A stretch of DNA of 24,436 bases. Source: Oscillospiraceae bacterium. Its GTDB lineage: Bacteria; Bacillota_A; Clostridia; Oscillospirales; CAG-272. The translations under genes and the position numbers were made by a program. Positions 1-7,794 of the stretch are shown piece after piece (within the stretch, counting starts at the first letter, position 1; each line of letters begins with the position of its first letter). The notes beneath the pieces were generated by a model. The model saw only the letters and a program-made list of their open reading frames with translations. It did no database searches and was not told the origin of the DNA. The DNA lies in assembly GCA_015063335.1 (NCBI GenBank), contig SVUH01000023.1:1-24436 (forward strand). The letters are read 5' to 3'.

Positions 1-54
1 CTCGCAGGTAGCATACTTTTCAATAATTGCCTGCTTTTCGTCCTTAAGCATCAT
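1..54 (-). CDS. rpsO: 30S ribosomal protein S15, N-terminal fragment (cut by window edge)
   Basis: Only the first 18 codons are inside the window, reading MMLKDEKQAI and then IEKYATCE on the minus strand. This matches the usual opening of bacterial S15, a primary binder of 16S rRNA in the small-subunit platform. Two tandem ATGs (positions 54 and 51) could start translation; AAAGGTG about 8 bases upstream supports the first. The gene sits behind a near-consensus promoter and a foldable leader of about 100 nt, as expected for an autoregulated ribosomal protein gene. The identification rests on a short stretch, so it is good but not certain. Confidence 0.8.
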   Translation of the reverse strand, partial: MMLKDEKQAIIEKYATCE

Positions 55-155
55 GATTTTTTCACCTTTCTTTTTTATTTATCGTTAACTCAGAAATCGG
101 CGGGTGAAATGCTACTTAAAATAGCCTATTATCCGAAAGCCGAGATAACGACATG
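55..155 (-). promoter_or_regulatory. candidate S15 autoregulatory mRNA leader
   Basis: The untranslated stretch between the predicted start site and the rpsO start can form two competing structures. A local hairpin pairs TTATC (148-144) with GATAA (133-129). A long-range stem pairs TCGTTA (151-146) with TAACGA (87-82) and TCGGC (143-139) with GCCGA (101-97). The two share bases and exclude each other. Firmicute S15 binds its own leader to repress translation; that this leader does so is inference from position and foldability. Confidence 0.5.
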
Positions 156-162
156 TATGGTT

Positions 163-191
163 ATTATATCACGCCTTTGACGTTTTGTAAA
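163..191 (-). promoter_or_regulatory. sigma-A promoter of rpsO
   Basis: On the minus strand a TTTACA -35 box (191-186) is followed by a 17-base spacer and a perfect TATAAT -10 box (168-163). It points at rpsO and would start the transcript near position 156. Confidence 0.85.
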
Positions 192-239
192 TAGTTTTTT
201 TAAATTTTTTTGCTTTTTTAAAAATTTTCTCCTTAAATA

Positions 240-282
240 TATAGAAACCCGCCTTCTACTACGGTGTCAAAGGCGGGTTTTT
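240..282 (-). terminator. hairpin terminator after the zinc-ribbon gene
   Basis: AAACCCGCCTT (245-255) and AAGGCGGGTTT (270-280) form a perfect 11-bp stem with a 14-base loop, directly after the stop of the minus-strand gene ending at 291. The T-run is short on the minus strand (TTT, then an A/T-rich tail) and longer on the plus strand. It separates that gene from the rpsO promoter. Confidence 0.7.
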
Positions 283-290
283 GCACTATT

Positions 291-929
291 TTATTCAAGC
301 GTCAAGGAGTCTGCGTTGAGAAATTCGTTTGCCTGAATAAGCGAATTTGTCGGAACGGTTTTGGAAGCACCGCACTTGCGGCAGCTCACCTTTAATCCCT
401 CTGCGGTCATTTCAAGCTCGTAATCCCCCTCCTCCTCGCCGTCACATTTGCAGTATATCTTTCCCTCCTCATCAAGCTCCTTTATCATGTAGGAAACTAT
501 TTCAAGAACCTGCGGGTCGGTAAGATACTGCTCGGAGTGGAACATGTCAAGGCTCTCGACTCCACTCTTCTCGAGCATATCGAGAAGCTGAAGTTCGCTG
601 CGCGAAAGCTCTGCCTTTACGTGATTGCTCTCGCCCATCATAGCCACGTTGAGATCGGAATATGGGCACGGCAACACAAAAAGCTCCTTATCAAAAAACA
701 AATTCGTGCTGACGGTAAAATTATGAGGCTTGGGGCAAAGCATACAAGGAACGGTAAATCTCACCTTTCCGTCGCCCGTCTTAACCATGACCATCTCACT
801 GCCACCACACTCACATTTGAGCTTTACCATATCAGCAGAGAGACGAAAGGTGTCGACAACGCTCATGACTCCGCTGCCGCACGCGGGGCAACGGTACGCT
901 ACCGTTGATTTTTTTGTTTCAAGTACCAT
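291..929 (-). CDS. CpxC-rich zinc-ribbon protein of unknown function
   Basis: The 212-residue product has no signal peptide or membrane segment, so it is probably cytosolic. It contains several knuckle-type cysteine pairs: CPAC at 14-17, CEC at 39-41, CMLC at 62-65, a lone Cys at 88, CKC at 160-162 and CRKC at 183-186. These look like two or three zinc ribbons flanking a central helical acidic segment (about 105-155). The start at 929 has AAAGGT just upstream. The gene lies 80 bp downstream of the SurA-like gene, with a terminator between, so it is either read through or has an unseen promoter. I do not recognise a named family; a zinc-binding structural or nucleic-acid-binding role is only a guess. 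Confidence 0.75.
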   Translation of the reverse strand: MVLETKKSTVAYRCPACGSGVMSVVDTFRLSADMVKLKCECGGSEMVMVKTGDGKVRFTVPCMLCPKPHNFTVSTNLFFDKELFVLPCPYSDLNVAMMGESNHVKAELSRSELQLLDMLEKSGVESLDMFHSEQYLTDPQVLEIVSYMIKELDEEGKIYCKCDGEEEGDYELEMTAEGLKVSCRKCGASKTVPTNSLIQANEFLNADSLTLE

Positions 930-957
930 TTTTCTATACCTTTATATTTTTTATTCA

Positions 958-990
958 AAAAGGGGCTGATCCGTCCGAACCGCCCCTTTT
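958..990 (-). terminator. intrinsic terminator of the SurA-like gene
   Basis: AAAAGGGGC (958-966) and GCCCCTTTT (982-990) form a 9-bp stem with a 15-base loop. On the minus strand the stem is followed by a run of five T, 19 bases after the stop of the gene ending at 1010. Confidence 0.85.
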
Positions 991-1009
991 ATATGTTGTA
1001 TAAGCCCTA

Positions 1010-2911
1010 TTAAAGCGCTATCTTGTCAAGAATCTTCTCCTTGGGATCGCTTACAGCGTAGGTATCCTTAAATTCTTTGTCCTTCGCTGTGAATCTATCA
1101 CTGTATACAGTTCCCTTAGCGGAGATCTCCCAATTCATAAGTCCGTCACCGTAGTACCATACAACGGCATAAGACGTAGAGGTCGTTGATGTATCAGAGG
1201 TTGCATTGGAGGAGGAAGACAGGGTTATTATCTCGTCAGCCTTCGTAAAGCTTCCGACCGTTCTGCCCTCTGCGAATACCCAAGCGTCGAATGCGTCAAC
1301 TCCCACAGTGCCCTCAGCGCAGTCCTTGTAATCGGTATAGGTTCCGCCGAGCTCATTTGCAAGAGCCTCAAGCTTTTCTGCGGTTATCTCGCCCATCTCG
1401 GCAATTCTTGTCGCCGCACTCTCAGCCTTGGACTTGTCGCTGAATACTATAATTCCCAAATTCTTGGAAACCGCTTCATCAGGATAAACGTCCTTAACAA
1501 GATAGTAGACCGTTGCGGAGAAAGACTTAAGCTTTGCTGCCTCTGTACCGAGATCCTCCTTGGTGTCGCCCGCTTCAATAGTCTTAAATCCGCCCGTGAC
1601 AGCCTCGTCACCGAACATCCACTTGATTGCTTCGTCCTTCTCGTCGTACTTCGCGCCCTCGGAAACGGCATTTGTTGCCGCCTTCTCAACGGAGGTATAG
1701 AAGCTGTCCGCAAACTTTACGAATGCGTTGTGGTATTCCTCGCTTGCTTCCTTGCCAAGAACCGTATAAACAGTCTTATCACCGTCCTTCTTAGTGGACG
1801 TGAGTCCCTCCTTAGCCTCAGCGGTCTCGGTTGCCTCGGTGCTCTTAACTACGAACTCTGAGTCGTCCTTAACTGCCGCGATAACCTTTTCGAGAACCTC
1901 TTTGCGTACATCGTGGGGTTCTTTATCTTCTTTCTTAACATTCTTCATAGCGGACTCATAGCTGTCGTCAAAGGTGTCCTCAGCTATAAGCTTAATAATC
2001 TCAGCGCGGAGAGCATCCTTGTCGGTTATCTTGGAAAGAGCTTCAGCATTTGCTCTCTCCGCTGCGATCATTTCCTTATACTTTGCTATGACCTGTTCAT
2101 CGGTTGCTTCCGTGCCCTCTGCGAGAGTTGCCTCTACCGCTTCTCTTGCCTCCTCAAGCGTTACGCTGAAGGTGTGCTTATAGTAATCTACCAGATCGTA
2201 ATCAAGCTTGTTAGCGTCATACTCCGCCTTAATATCATCCTTGCTGATAGCAGCTTCAATATCCGTGCCTATCTTCTCACTGTATGCGGTAGCAAGAGTA
2301 GCAAGCTCAACAGCCGCACGAATATCCTTAAGCTTCATGCCCTTGCCGTAATTAGCGGCAATGTAGTTGTCTGCGCTCATGGAATAATACGTTGCATAGA
2401 CCTCGTACATGGAAAGCTGATCTTCGATGGACTGCTTTGCCTCGTCGTCAAGCTCAAAGCCTGCAGCCTTTGCCGCCTCGCAGTATACGAGGATCTCCTT
2501 GACCTGCTCTACGGTGCTTTCCATCATAACGTCACGCCAGGTCTTTGTTACGTTGCCGTTAGCATCGGTGCTGTACGCCTGATCCTCAAGAGCCTTGCCC
2601 GTATCAAGTCCGTATGCGGAGAGATAGGAGCTGTTTTCCTCTACGAAGCTGCTGTACTGCGACTTTGCATAATAGTTCATCATATTTTCGGTAACTCGGA
2701 AGTTATCGGACTTCATTACAGTCTGCATGCGTCCGAAAACGCCGTTGCTCGTAAGCGCAAGCAATACTACCGAAGCGAGCAGTAAAACCGCACCCGTAAT
2801 AGCAATTGCATTGAGAGCCCACGAGGGCATTCCGTTTTTCTTTTTAGGAGCAGGAGCGCCGAAAAGCACGTCGCTTGCTCTGTCGTTTCTGATTCTGTTA
2901 GACTTTCCCAT
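1010..2911 (-). CDS. membrane-anchored SurA/parvulin-like peptidyl-prolyl isomerase-type protein
   Basis: The 633-residue protein has a short basic cytoplasmic N terminus, one transmembrane helix at about residues 31-54, and a long, acidic, lysine- and alanine-rich helical extracytoplasmic region. Residues about 65-250 resemble the helical SurA/PrsA N-terminal chaperone domain. A segment from about 480 to 600 (NLGIIVFSDKSKAESAATRI onward) looks like a divergent parvulin fold, but the hallmark HILV and GGDLG motifs are not obvious. The likely role is folding of secreted proteins at the outer membrane face. Start at 2911 is preceded by AGAGGTATA. The gene is followed by a strong terminator. Catalytic isomerase activity is doubtful; a foldase-like chaperone is the safer call. 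Confidence 0.7.
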   Translation of the reverse strand: MGKSNRIRNDRASDVLFGAPAPKKKNGMPSWALNAIAITGAVLLLASVVLLALTSNGVFGRMQTVMKSDNFRVTENMMNYYAKSQYSSFVEENSSYLSAYGLDTGKALEDQAYSTDANGNVTKTWRDVMMESTVEQVKEILVYCEAAKAAGFELDDEAKQSIEDQLSMYEVYATYYSMSADNYIAANYGKGMKLKDIRAAVELATLATAYSEKIGTDIEAAISKDDIKAEYDANKLDYDLVDYYKHTFSVTLEEAREAVEATLAEGTEATDEQVIAKYKEMIAAERANAEALSKITDKDALRAEIIKLIAEDTFDDSYESAMKNVKKEDKEPHDVRKEVLEKVIAAVKDDSEFVVKSTEATETAEAKEGLTSTKKDGDKTVYTVLGKEASEEYHNAFVKFADSFYTSVEKAATNAVSEGAKYDEKDEAIKWMFGDEAVTGGFKTIEAGDTKEDLGTEAAKLKSFSATVYYLVKDVYPDEAVSKNLGIIVFSDKSKAESAATRIAEMGEITAEKLEALANELGGTYTDYKDCAEGTVGVDAFDAWVFAEGRTVGSFTKADEIITLSSSSNATSDTSTTSTSYAVVWYYGDGLMNWEISAKGTVYSDRFTAKDKEFKDTYAVSDPKEKILDKIAL

Positions 2912-3068
2912 TTGGGTATACCTCTTTTTCTTTTTATGTGTTCGACAAAATCGAATTCACAAGGGATATTATACAATTATAGAGTGATAAAACCTTGAAT
3001 TGGCTATGAATAATTTTTTAATTTTGTCGATATTTTATATTTTTTTATAATTACGAGGCTAAATCTCA

Positions 3069-4745
3069 TTAAAGATTCATTATTACGGGAAGCACCATCG
3101 GCTTGCGCTTTGTTTTTGCGTAGAGGAATTTTGAAAGTTCGTCCTTTACACAGTTCTTCAAATGCATACGGTCAACAGGTGCGCCCATATCAAGACAGCG
3201 CTCGATTGTCTCCGTAGCAATAGCTCTTACCTCGTCCATAAGCTCCTCGGACTCGCGCACGTAAACAAATCCGCGGGATACGACCTCGGGGCCGGAAATG
3301 AGAAGTCCCGAATCCGTGTCGACCGATGCTACTATAACGATAAGGCCGTCCTGAGAAAGATGACGTCTGTCACGAAGCACGATATTTCCAACGTCACCGA
3401 CTCCGTATCCGTCAACCAGCACCTTTCCGGCAGGAACAGTTCCCGCAAAGCGAGCGCCCTTTGAATCTATCTCGAGCACCTTTCCGATATCGGAAATAAA
3501 AATATTGCCGTCGGGAATACCCATATCAAGCGCAAGCTCTCTGTTTGCGGCAAGATGTCTGTATTCTCCGTGAATGGGCATGCAGTATTTCGGGCGCGTC
3601 AGAGCGTGCATGAGCTTGATCTCCTCCTGGCACGCGTGTCCCGAAACGTGAACCTCAACAACTGCGTCGTGAAGCACGCTGACTCCGTTTTTGGAGAGTT
3701 CGTTTATTATTCTTCCTACGAGCTTTTCGTTACCCGGTATAGCGCTCGAGGAGAGCACGACGAGATCGTTTCTGCCGAGCGTTACCTGAGCGTGATCGCC
3801 GAATGCCATTCTGTAAAGCGCGGACATAGGCTCTCCCTGACTTCCCGTAGTGATAAGCGTCAGCTCCTCGGGCTTAAAGCGGCGGATCTCGTTAATATCA
3901 ACGAGCACCCCGTCGGGAACGGTCATGTATCCGAGCTCCACAGCTGCGGCTACGATATTTATCATGCTACGCCCCGTGATAGCGACCTTTCTTCCGTGCC
4001 TTGCGCTTACGTTTATTATCTGCTGAACGCGGTGAACGTTCGAGGAGAACGTCGCGATCACGATCCTCTTGTCCGTGTTCGAGGTGAAGATATACTCAAG
4101 CGACTTACCCACCTTTCGTTCCGAGGGAGTAAAGCCTGCGCGCTCGGCATTAGTCGACTCGCACATGAGCAAAAGCACACCCTTTCTGCCTATCTCGCCA
4201 AGTCGCGTAATGTTCATCATATCACCGTCAATGGGAGTAACGTCGAGCTTGAAGTCTCCTGTGTGAACGACAACTCCGAGCGGAGTGGTTATCGCAAGAC
4301 AGCAGGCGTCTGCGATGGAGTGATTTGCGTGAATGAACTCGACTGCGAACTCACCGAGGCGAACGGTCTGTCCTGCCTTTACGCAGTTAAGCTTTGGCGT
4401 TACAGGCAATACGTGCTCCGTAAGCTTGTTTTTGATAATTCCGAGAGTCAGATTTGTTCCGTATATAGGCGGATTTATCTCGCGCAAAACGTACGGTATC
4501 GCTCCTATGTGGTCCTCGTGTCCGTGGGTAAGGACCATACCCCTTATTTTTTCCTTGTTGGCTTCAAGATAAGATATATCGGGTATGACCAAGTCAATAC
4601 CGGGCATATCCTCATCGGGGAAGCCCAAGCCGCAGTCGACGATTATAATATCGTCACCGTATTCCAGAACGGTCAGATTTTTACCGATCTCGTTAAGACC
4701 GCCCAGAGGAATAACCTGAAGCTTGCCTTTTTCTTTTTTAGGCAT
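3069..4745 (-). CDS. rnj: ribonuclease J
   Basis: This 558-residue metallo-beta-lactamase/beta-CASP nuclease carries out 5'-to-3' exonuclease and endonuclease steps of mRNA decay and rRNA maturation, replacing RNase E in many Gram-positives. The zinc motif HGHEDH is at 74-79, followed by H142, D164 in HTGDFKLD, GRSMIN at 258-263, TGSQGEP at 300-306, HVSGH at 366-370 and HGEYRH at 392-397. The C terminus KRKPMVLPVIM is typical of RNase J. Length equals the family norm (about 555). ATG at 4745 has AAGGAG seven bases upstream. A perfect-consensus promoter about 190 bases upstream implies a long leader. There is only one RNase J here; J1 versus J2 cannot be decided. Confidence 0.97.
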   Translation of the reverse strand: MPKKEKGKLQVIPLGGLNEIGKNLTVLEYGDDIIIVDCGLGFPDEDMPGIDLVIPDISYLEANKEKIRGMVLTHGHEDHIGAIPYVLREINPPIYGTNLTLGIIKNKLTEHVLPVTPKLNCVKAGQTVRLGEFAVEFIHANHSIADACCLAITTPLGVVVHTGDFKLDVTPIDGDMMNITRLGEIGRKGVLLLMCESTNAERAGFTPSERKVGKSLEYIFTSNTDKRIVIATFSSNVHRVQQIINVSARHGRKVAITGRSMINIVAAAVELGYMTVPDGVLVDINEIRRFKPEELTLITTGSQGEPMSALYRMAFGDHAQVTLGRNDLVVLSSSAIPGNEKLVGRIINELSKNGVSVLHDAVVEVHVSGHACQEEIKLMHALTRPKYCMPIHGEYRHLAANRELALDMGIPDGNIFISDIGKVLEIDSKGARFAGTVPAGKVLVDGYGVGDVGNIVLRDRRHLSQDGLIVIVASVDTDSGLLISGPEVVSRGFVYVRESEELMDEVRAIATETIERCLDMGAPVDRMHLKNCVKDELSKFLYAKTKRKPMVLPVIMNL

Positions 4746-4930
4746 AAAATCTCCTTATCTAAAATAATATTCGGTTATAAGTAAAAGCACCGAAAGCACC
4801 GCCGCGCACCCTCGTGCAATAATTTGACAAACGCGAAAAACGGTCTGCGCAAAAAACGCAAACCTTTCTTCCAAAGCGAATACAGCACCGCTCCCTATAT
4901 CCGCCGCGAAGAAATATCAAATTTAACCTA
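4746..4930 (-). promoter_or_regulatory. long 5' leader of the RNase J mRNA
   Basis: About 185 untranslated bases lie between the predicted transcription start and the RNase J start codon. On the minus strand there are small hairpins such as TGCG-T6-GCGCA and GCAC-GAGG-GTGC, and no convincing coding capacity. A regulatory role is inference from its length. Confidence 0.4.
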
Positions 4931-4936
4931 CCGCTG

Positions 4937-4965
4937 ATTATACCATATTTTACCGCAAATGTCAA
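4937..4965 (-). promoter_or_regulatory. perfect-consensus sigma-A promoter for RNase J
   Basis: On the minus strand TTGACA (4965-4960), a 17-base spacer and TATAAT (4942-4937) match the housekeeping consensus exactly. Confidence 0.9.
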
Positions 4966-5008
4966 TAGCGTATGAAAACTAACACCTCAAAAAAGGAAAA
5001 AGAGTTCG

Positions 5009-5263
5009 TCACAAAACGACTATGAGCCAAACGATGCTTGCGAGTGTCGCCCCCGCGAGCGCGCCCAGCGAAAAAGACAACCATAAGGGCGCTCTCTTGC
5101 GCTTTGACGACATTCCGCTGCTTGCAACAAGCCTGTTCGCTTCCTTTAATATGTCCGTTTCCGTTGCTCCCGTTCCCTTTTTCATTATCATGTAGACGGC
5201 TTCAAAACGACTCGTTCTGTCACCGCGCACGATGATGACATTTCTGTTTACTCCCTTAAGCAT
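5009..5263 (-). CDS. small conserved membrane protein, function unknown
   Basis: The 84-residue product begins MLKGVNRNVI, an opening I recall from small uncharacterised clostridial proteins. It has a soluble N-terminal half (about 1-50) with strand-like then helical segments, a basic stretch KRKR at about 54-57, and one C-terminal transmembrane helix at about 60-83, suggesting a tail-anchored protein facing the cytoplasm. GGAGAG seven bases before the ATG supports the start. It lies just upstream of the RNase J promoter on the same strand; no clear terminator separates them. No function can be assigned. Confidence 0.7.
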   Translation of the reverse strand: MLKGVNRNVIIVRGDRTSRFEAVYMIMKKGTGATETDILKEANRLVASSGMSSKRKRAPLWLSFSLGALAGATLASIVWLIVVL

Positions 5264-5401
5264 ATGTTCTCTCCAAAATAGCGTATAAGGTATTATTGTA
5301 CACGAGCGCTCAATTTAATTCACGACTTTTGAAAAGATATGATAAATTTTAGCCTGTGTCACACAATATAAACCGTCTGTGATAATATTTCATTTCAATA
5401 C

Positions 5402-5430
5402 TTGCTAACGCCAAAAAAATGTGATATAAT
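5402..5430 (+). promoter_or_regulatory. extended -10 promoter of the alcohol dehydrogenase gene
   Basis: TTGCTA (5402-5407), a 17-base spacer and TATAAT (5425-5430) preceded by TGA form an extended -10 promoter. The -35 box begins with a TTG that could be mistaken for a start codon, which shows that translation must begin further downstream. Confidence 0.85.
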
Positions 5431-5460
5431 AAGAGTAAATAAGCAGAAAATATTTTTTAT

Positions 5461-5465
5461 GAGGA
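5461..5465 (+). promoter_or_regulatory. ribosome binding site that sets the alcohol dehydrogenase start
   Basis: GAGGA here is spaced for ATG 5474. It overlaps the other in-frame ATG (5459-5461), so that codon cannot be served by it. Confidence 0.7.
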
Positions 5466-5473
5466 ATAATTAT

Positions 5474-6649
5474 ATGAAGAATTTCACGTTTTGGTCTCCA
5501 ACCTATTTTTCTTTCGGAAAGGATGCCGAAAACGGCACGGGAAGCCTTGTAAAGCGCTTTGGCGGAAGCAAGGTGCTTATCCACTACGGCGGCGGTAGCG
5601 TCAAGCGTTCCGGGCTTTTGGACAGAGTAAAGGCTTCTCTGGAAAAAGAGGAGATTGCGTACGTCGAGCTTGGCGGCGTAATGCCAAATCCAAGAAGCGG
5701 TCTTGTGTATGAGGGCATTGAGCTTTGCCGCAAAGAGGGTGTCGACTTTATATTAGCGGTCGGTGGCGGTAGCACTATCGACTCGTCAAAGGCAATCGCG
5801 GCGGGTGTCTTATACGACGGCGATTTTTGGGATTTCTACTGTGGCAAGCCTATGGAGAAAGCTCTGCCCGTAGGTACGGTGCTCACAATTTCCGCCGCGG
5901 GAAGCGAAGGAAGTGCAGATACCGTAATTACTCACGAAAACGGAATGCTCAAGCGCGGTGGCGGCGGAGATGCTGTGCGCCCTAAGTTCAGTATACTGAA
6001 TCCTGCTCTTACGCAGACGTTGTCAGCGTATCAAACCGCGTGCGGAATTACCGACATTATGGCGCACCTCTACGAACGCTATCTCACCAATACCAAAGAG
6101 GTTGAGGTGACGGACAGAATGATAGAGGCACTTCTTCTCACCATGGTGCACGAGGGACCTCGTGTAATTGCCGACCCGGATAACTACGAGGCACGCGCGA
6201 ATATCATGTGGGCAGGCATGATGGCACACAACCAGAGCTGCGGCGTAGGACGCTCGCAGGACTGGGCAAGCCACAACCTTGAGCACGAGCTTTCCGCGGT
6301 TTATGACTGCGCTCACGGTGCGGGACTTGCAGTCGTTATGCCCGCCGTTTTCACTTATAATATGAATCACGACGTTATGCGCTTTGCTCAGGTGGCGGTT
6401 CGCGTATGGGGCTGTCAGATGGACTTTGCGCATCCCGAAATTACCGCGAAGGCGGGTATTGAGGCGTTCCGCAGCTTCCTTATCTCTATCGGTATGCCGA
6501 AGAATTTTGAGGAGCTGGGTGCAAAGGAAGAGGATATTCCTTATATGGTCAAGACACTTTGCTACGGCAACGGACGAAAAGGAACAGTAGGCGGATTCGT
6601 TTCGCTTAATGAAGATGACTGCACCAAAATTTACGGAATGATGGTATAA
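5474..6649 (+). CDS. iron-containing alcohol dehydrogenase, butanol dehydrogenase/YqhD type
   Basis: This group III Fe-dependent alcohol dehydrogenase reduces aldehydes to alcohols with NAD(P)H in fermentative metabolism. The 391-residue length fits the BdhA/YqhD family. GGGS at 97-100 in an AVGGGSTIDSSKA context is the nucleotide-binding turn. The metal ligands appear as D194, H198, H267 and H281, in the same places as in E. coli YqhD as I recall it. I start at ATG 5474 because GAGGA lies about nine bases upstream; an in-frame ATG at 5459 would overlap that site, and the frame further upstream runs through the promoter. It appears monocistronic. Substrate and NADH versus NADPH preference cannot be read from the sequence. 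Confidence 0.93.
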   Translation: MKNFTFWSPTYFSFGKDAENGTGSLVKRFGGSKVLIHYGGGSVKRSGLLDRVKASLEKEEIAYVELGGVMPNPRSGLVYEGIELCRKEGVDFILAVGGGSTIDSSKAIAAGVLYDGDFWDFYCGKPMEKALPVGTVLTISAAGSEGSADTVITHENGMLKRGGGGDAVRPKFSILNPALTQTLSAYQTACGITDIMAHLYERYLTNTKEVEVTDRMIEALLLTMVHEGPRVIADPDNYEARANIMWAGMMAHNQSCGVGRSQDWASHNLEHELSAVYDCAHGAGLAVVMPAVFTYNMNHDVMRFAQVAVRVWGCQMDFAHPEITAKAGIEAFRSFLISIGMPKNFEELGAKEEDIPYMVKTLCYGNGRKGTVGGFVSLNEDDCTKIYGMMV

Positions 6650-6830
6650 ATTTATTAAAGCATAGGAATAACGTTATGAAAAGGCGGCAATTGCCGAGCA
6701 CGGTATGATAGTTTACCTTTTTCACTTGTAAAGAGAATCGTCAATTTCTTTTTTATATGCATATTACAACAAAAAAATAACATTTTTTATTGGTTCATAA
6801 AATATTCACCCTCTCTTCACCGTTCTGTGG

Positions 6831-6836
6831 TATAAT
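6831..6836 (+). promoter_or_regulatory. extended -10 element before the InlB-repeat/LRR gene
   Basis: TGGTATAAT (6828-6836) is an extended -10 box 30 bases before the start at 6867. No good -35 is present at 17 bases; TTCACC occurs about 20 bases upstream. The 180 bases between 6650 and this site hold only a CGGCAATTGCCG palindrome (6685-6696) and A/T-rich sequence. Confidence 0.6.
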
Positions 6837-6866
6837 GAATAAAATCTTATGAGAAGGGATCTTGAC

Positions 6867-7792
6867 ATGAAAAGTAATTTCAAAAGAACGTGGAAGATCG
6901 TCGTTATATTCGGCGCATTGTTTTTATCCATCTGCCTTCTTTTGCTTCTTATTTTCAACGAGGGTAAAAATCGTACAAGGTGACGTTCGACCTCGACGGC
7001 GGTATTCTCCTCAGCGGCTCGCTTGAGCAATACGTCGTGCAAGGGCAGGATGCCAATCCGCCCAAAACCGCTAAGGACGGCGCATTCCTCAGAGGCTGGA
7101 GCGGCTCGTACCAAAAGGTCACAAGAAATATAGTAGTTACGGCTATATGGGAATACGAAACTACGGCAGGTATTATCTACGCCGACAGTGAAAACCAGAA
7201 CTTTACGGAAATTGTCGGATCATTTCCATATATTGCGGGAGACGTTTACCTCGGCGCATACCATGACAACAAAAAGGTCCTCGGCATTGGCGACGAAGCC
7301 TTTATAGACCGCGACGGAATTACGAAGGTCTATTTGCTCAACGGTCTTATTTCCATAGGCGAGCGCGCCTTTATGAATTGCACATCAATTACGGAGATCG
7401 AGATCCCCGAAACTGTCACTCACATCGAGGCAGATGCATTCTGGGGCTGTGAATCGCTCGAAACTCTCGTCCTGAACGAGGGACTTCTCAAAATCGGATC
7501 GGGCGCGTTTGCCTATTGTACGAATCTTAGGGAAGTCATTATCCCCGAAAGCGTCACTCATATCGCACAGAGCGCATTTGATGGTTGTGAGGATCTTGTG
7601 ATCAAGATCAAGATAGCGGAAGAGGACGCTCCTGAGAGCTGGGCAGAGGGTTGCTTTGGTGATGCGAAGATCGAATGGAGCTTTGATCCCAATGCCACCG
7701 ATCCCGAAAACTCCGAAGACGATGAGGCGGACGAAAAATCCGACGAGAATGCGGAGACTGACGAAGACCGAAAAGCCGACGGAGGCAAATAA
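6867..7792 (+). pseudogene. membrane-anchored InlB-repeat and LRR_5 (BspA-like) protein, frameshifted near the N terminus
   Basis: ATG 6867, with AGAAGGGA upstream, opens MKSNFKRTWK followed by a transmembrane helix (about residues 10-31), then hits TGA at 6981. The rest of the protein continues in another frame from about 6968: an InlB B-repeat (VTFDLDGG to TAIWEY), then at least three LRR_5 repeats of the IGERAF / IEADAF / IGSGAF / IAQSAF type, and an acidic, low-complexity C terminus. One additional A in the run AAAAA at 6966-6970 restores a single reading frame, EGKKSYKVTFDLDGG. No ribosome binding site serves the downstream frame. Intact, it would be an N-terminally anchored surface protein. 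The break may be a genuine mutation or a sequencing error. The stop at 7792 is two bases from the next start, so the two genes are coupled. Confidence 0.8.
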
Positions 7793-7794
7793 GT

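Noticed and set aside
3555..4784. 409-codon open frame on the plus strand opposite RNase J
   Set aside because: It is antisense to a clear RNase J gene, with no recognisable domain, and is explained by that gene's codon pattern.
4759..4965. 68-codon minus-strand frame upstream of RNase J
   Set aside because: It begins on the -35 box of the RNase J promoter, so it cannot be translated from that promoter's transcript in full; composition is not protein-like.
5402..5473. TTG at 5402 as the alcohol dehydrogenase start
   Set aside because: It is the -35 box of a good promoter and has no ribosome binding site; the family start is at 5474.
6685..6696. CGGCAATTGCCG palindrome as a terminator for the alcohol dehydrogenase
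   Set aside because: No loop and no T-run; it could be an operator, but nothing supports it.
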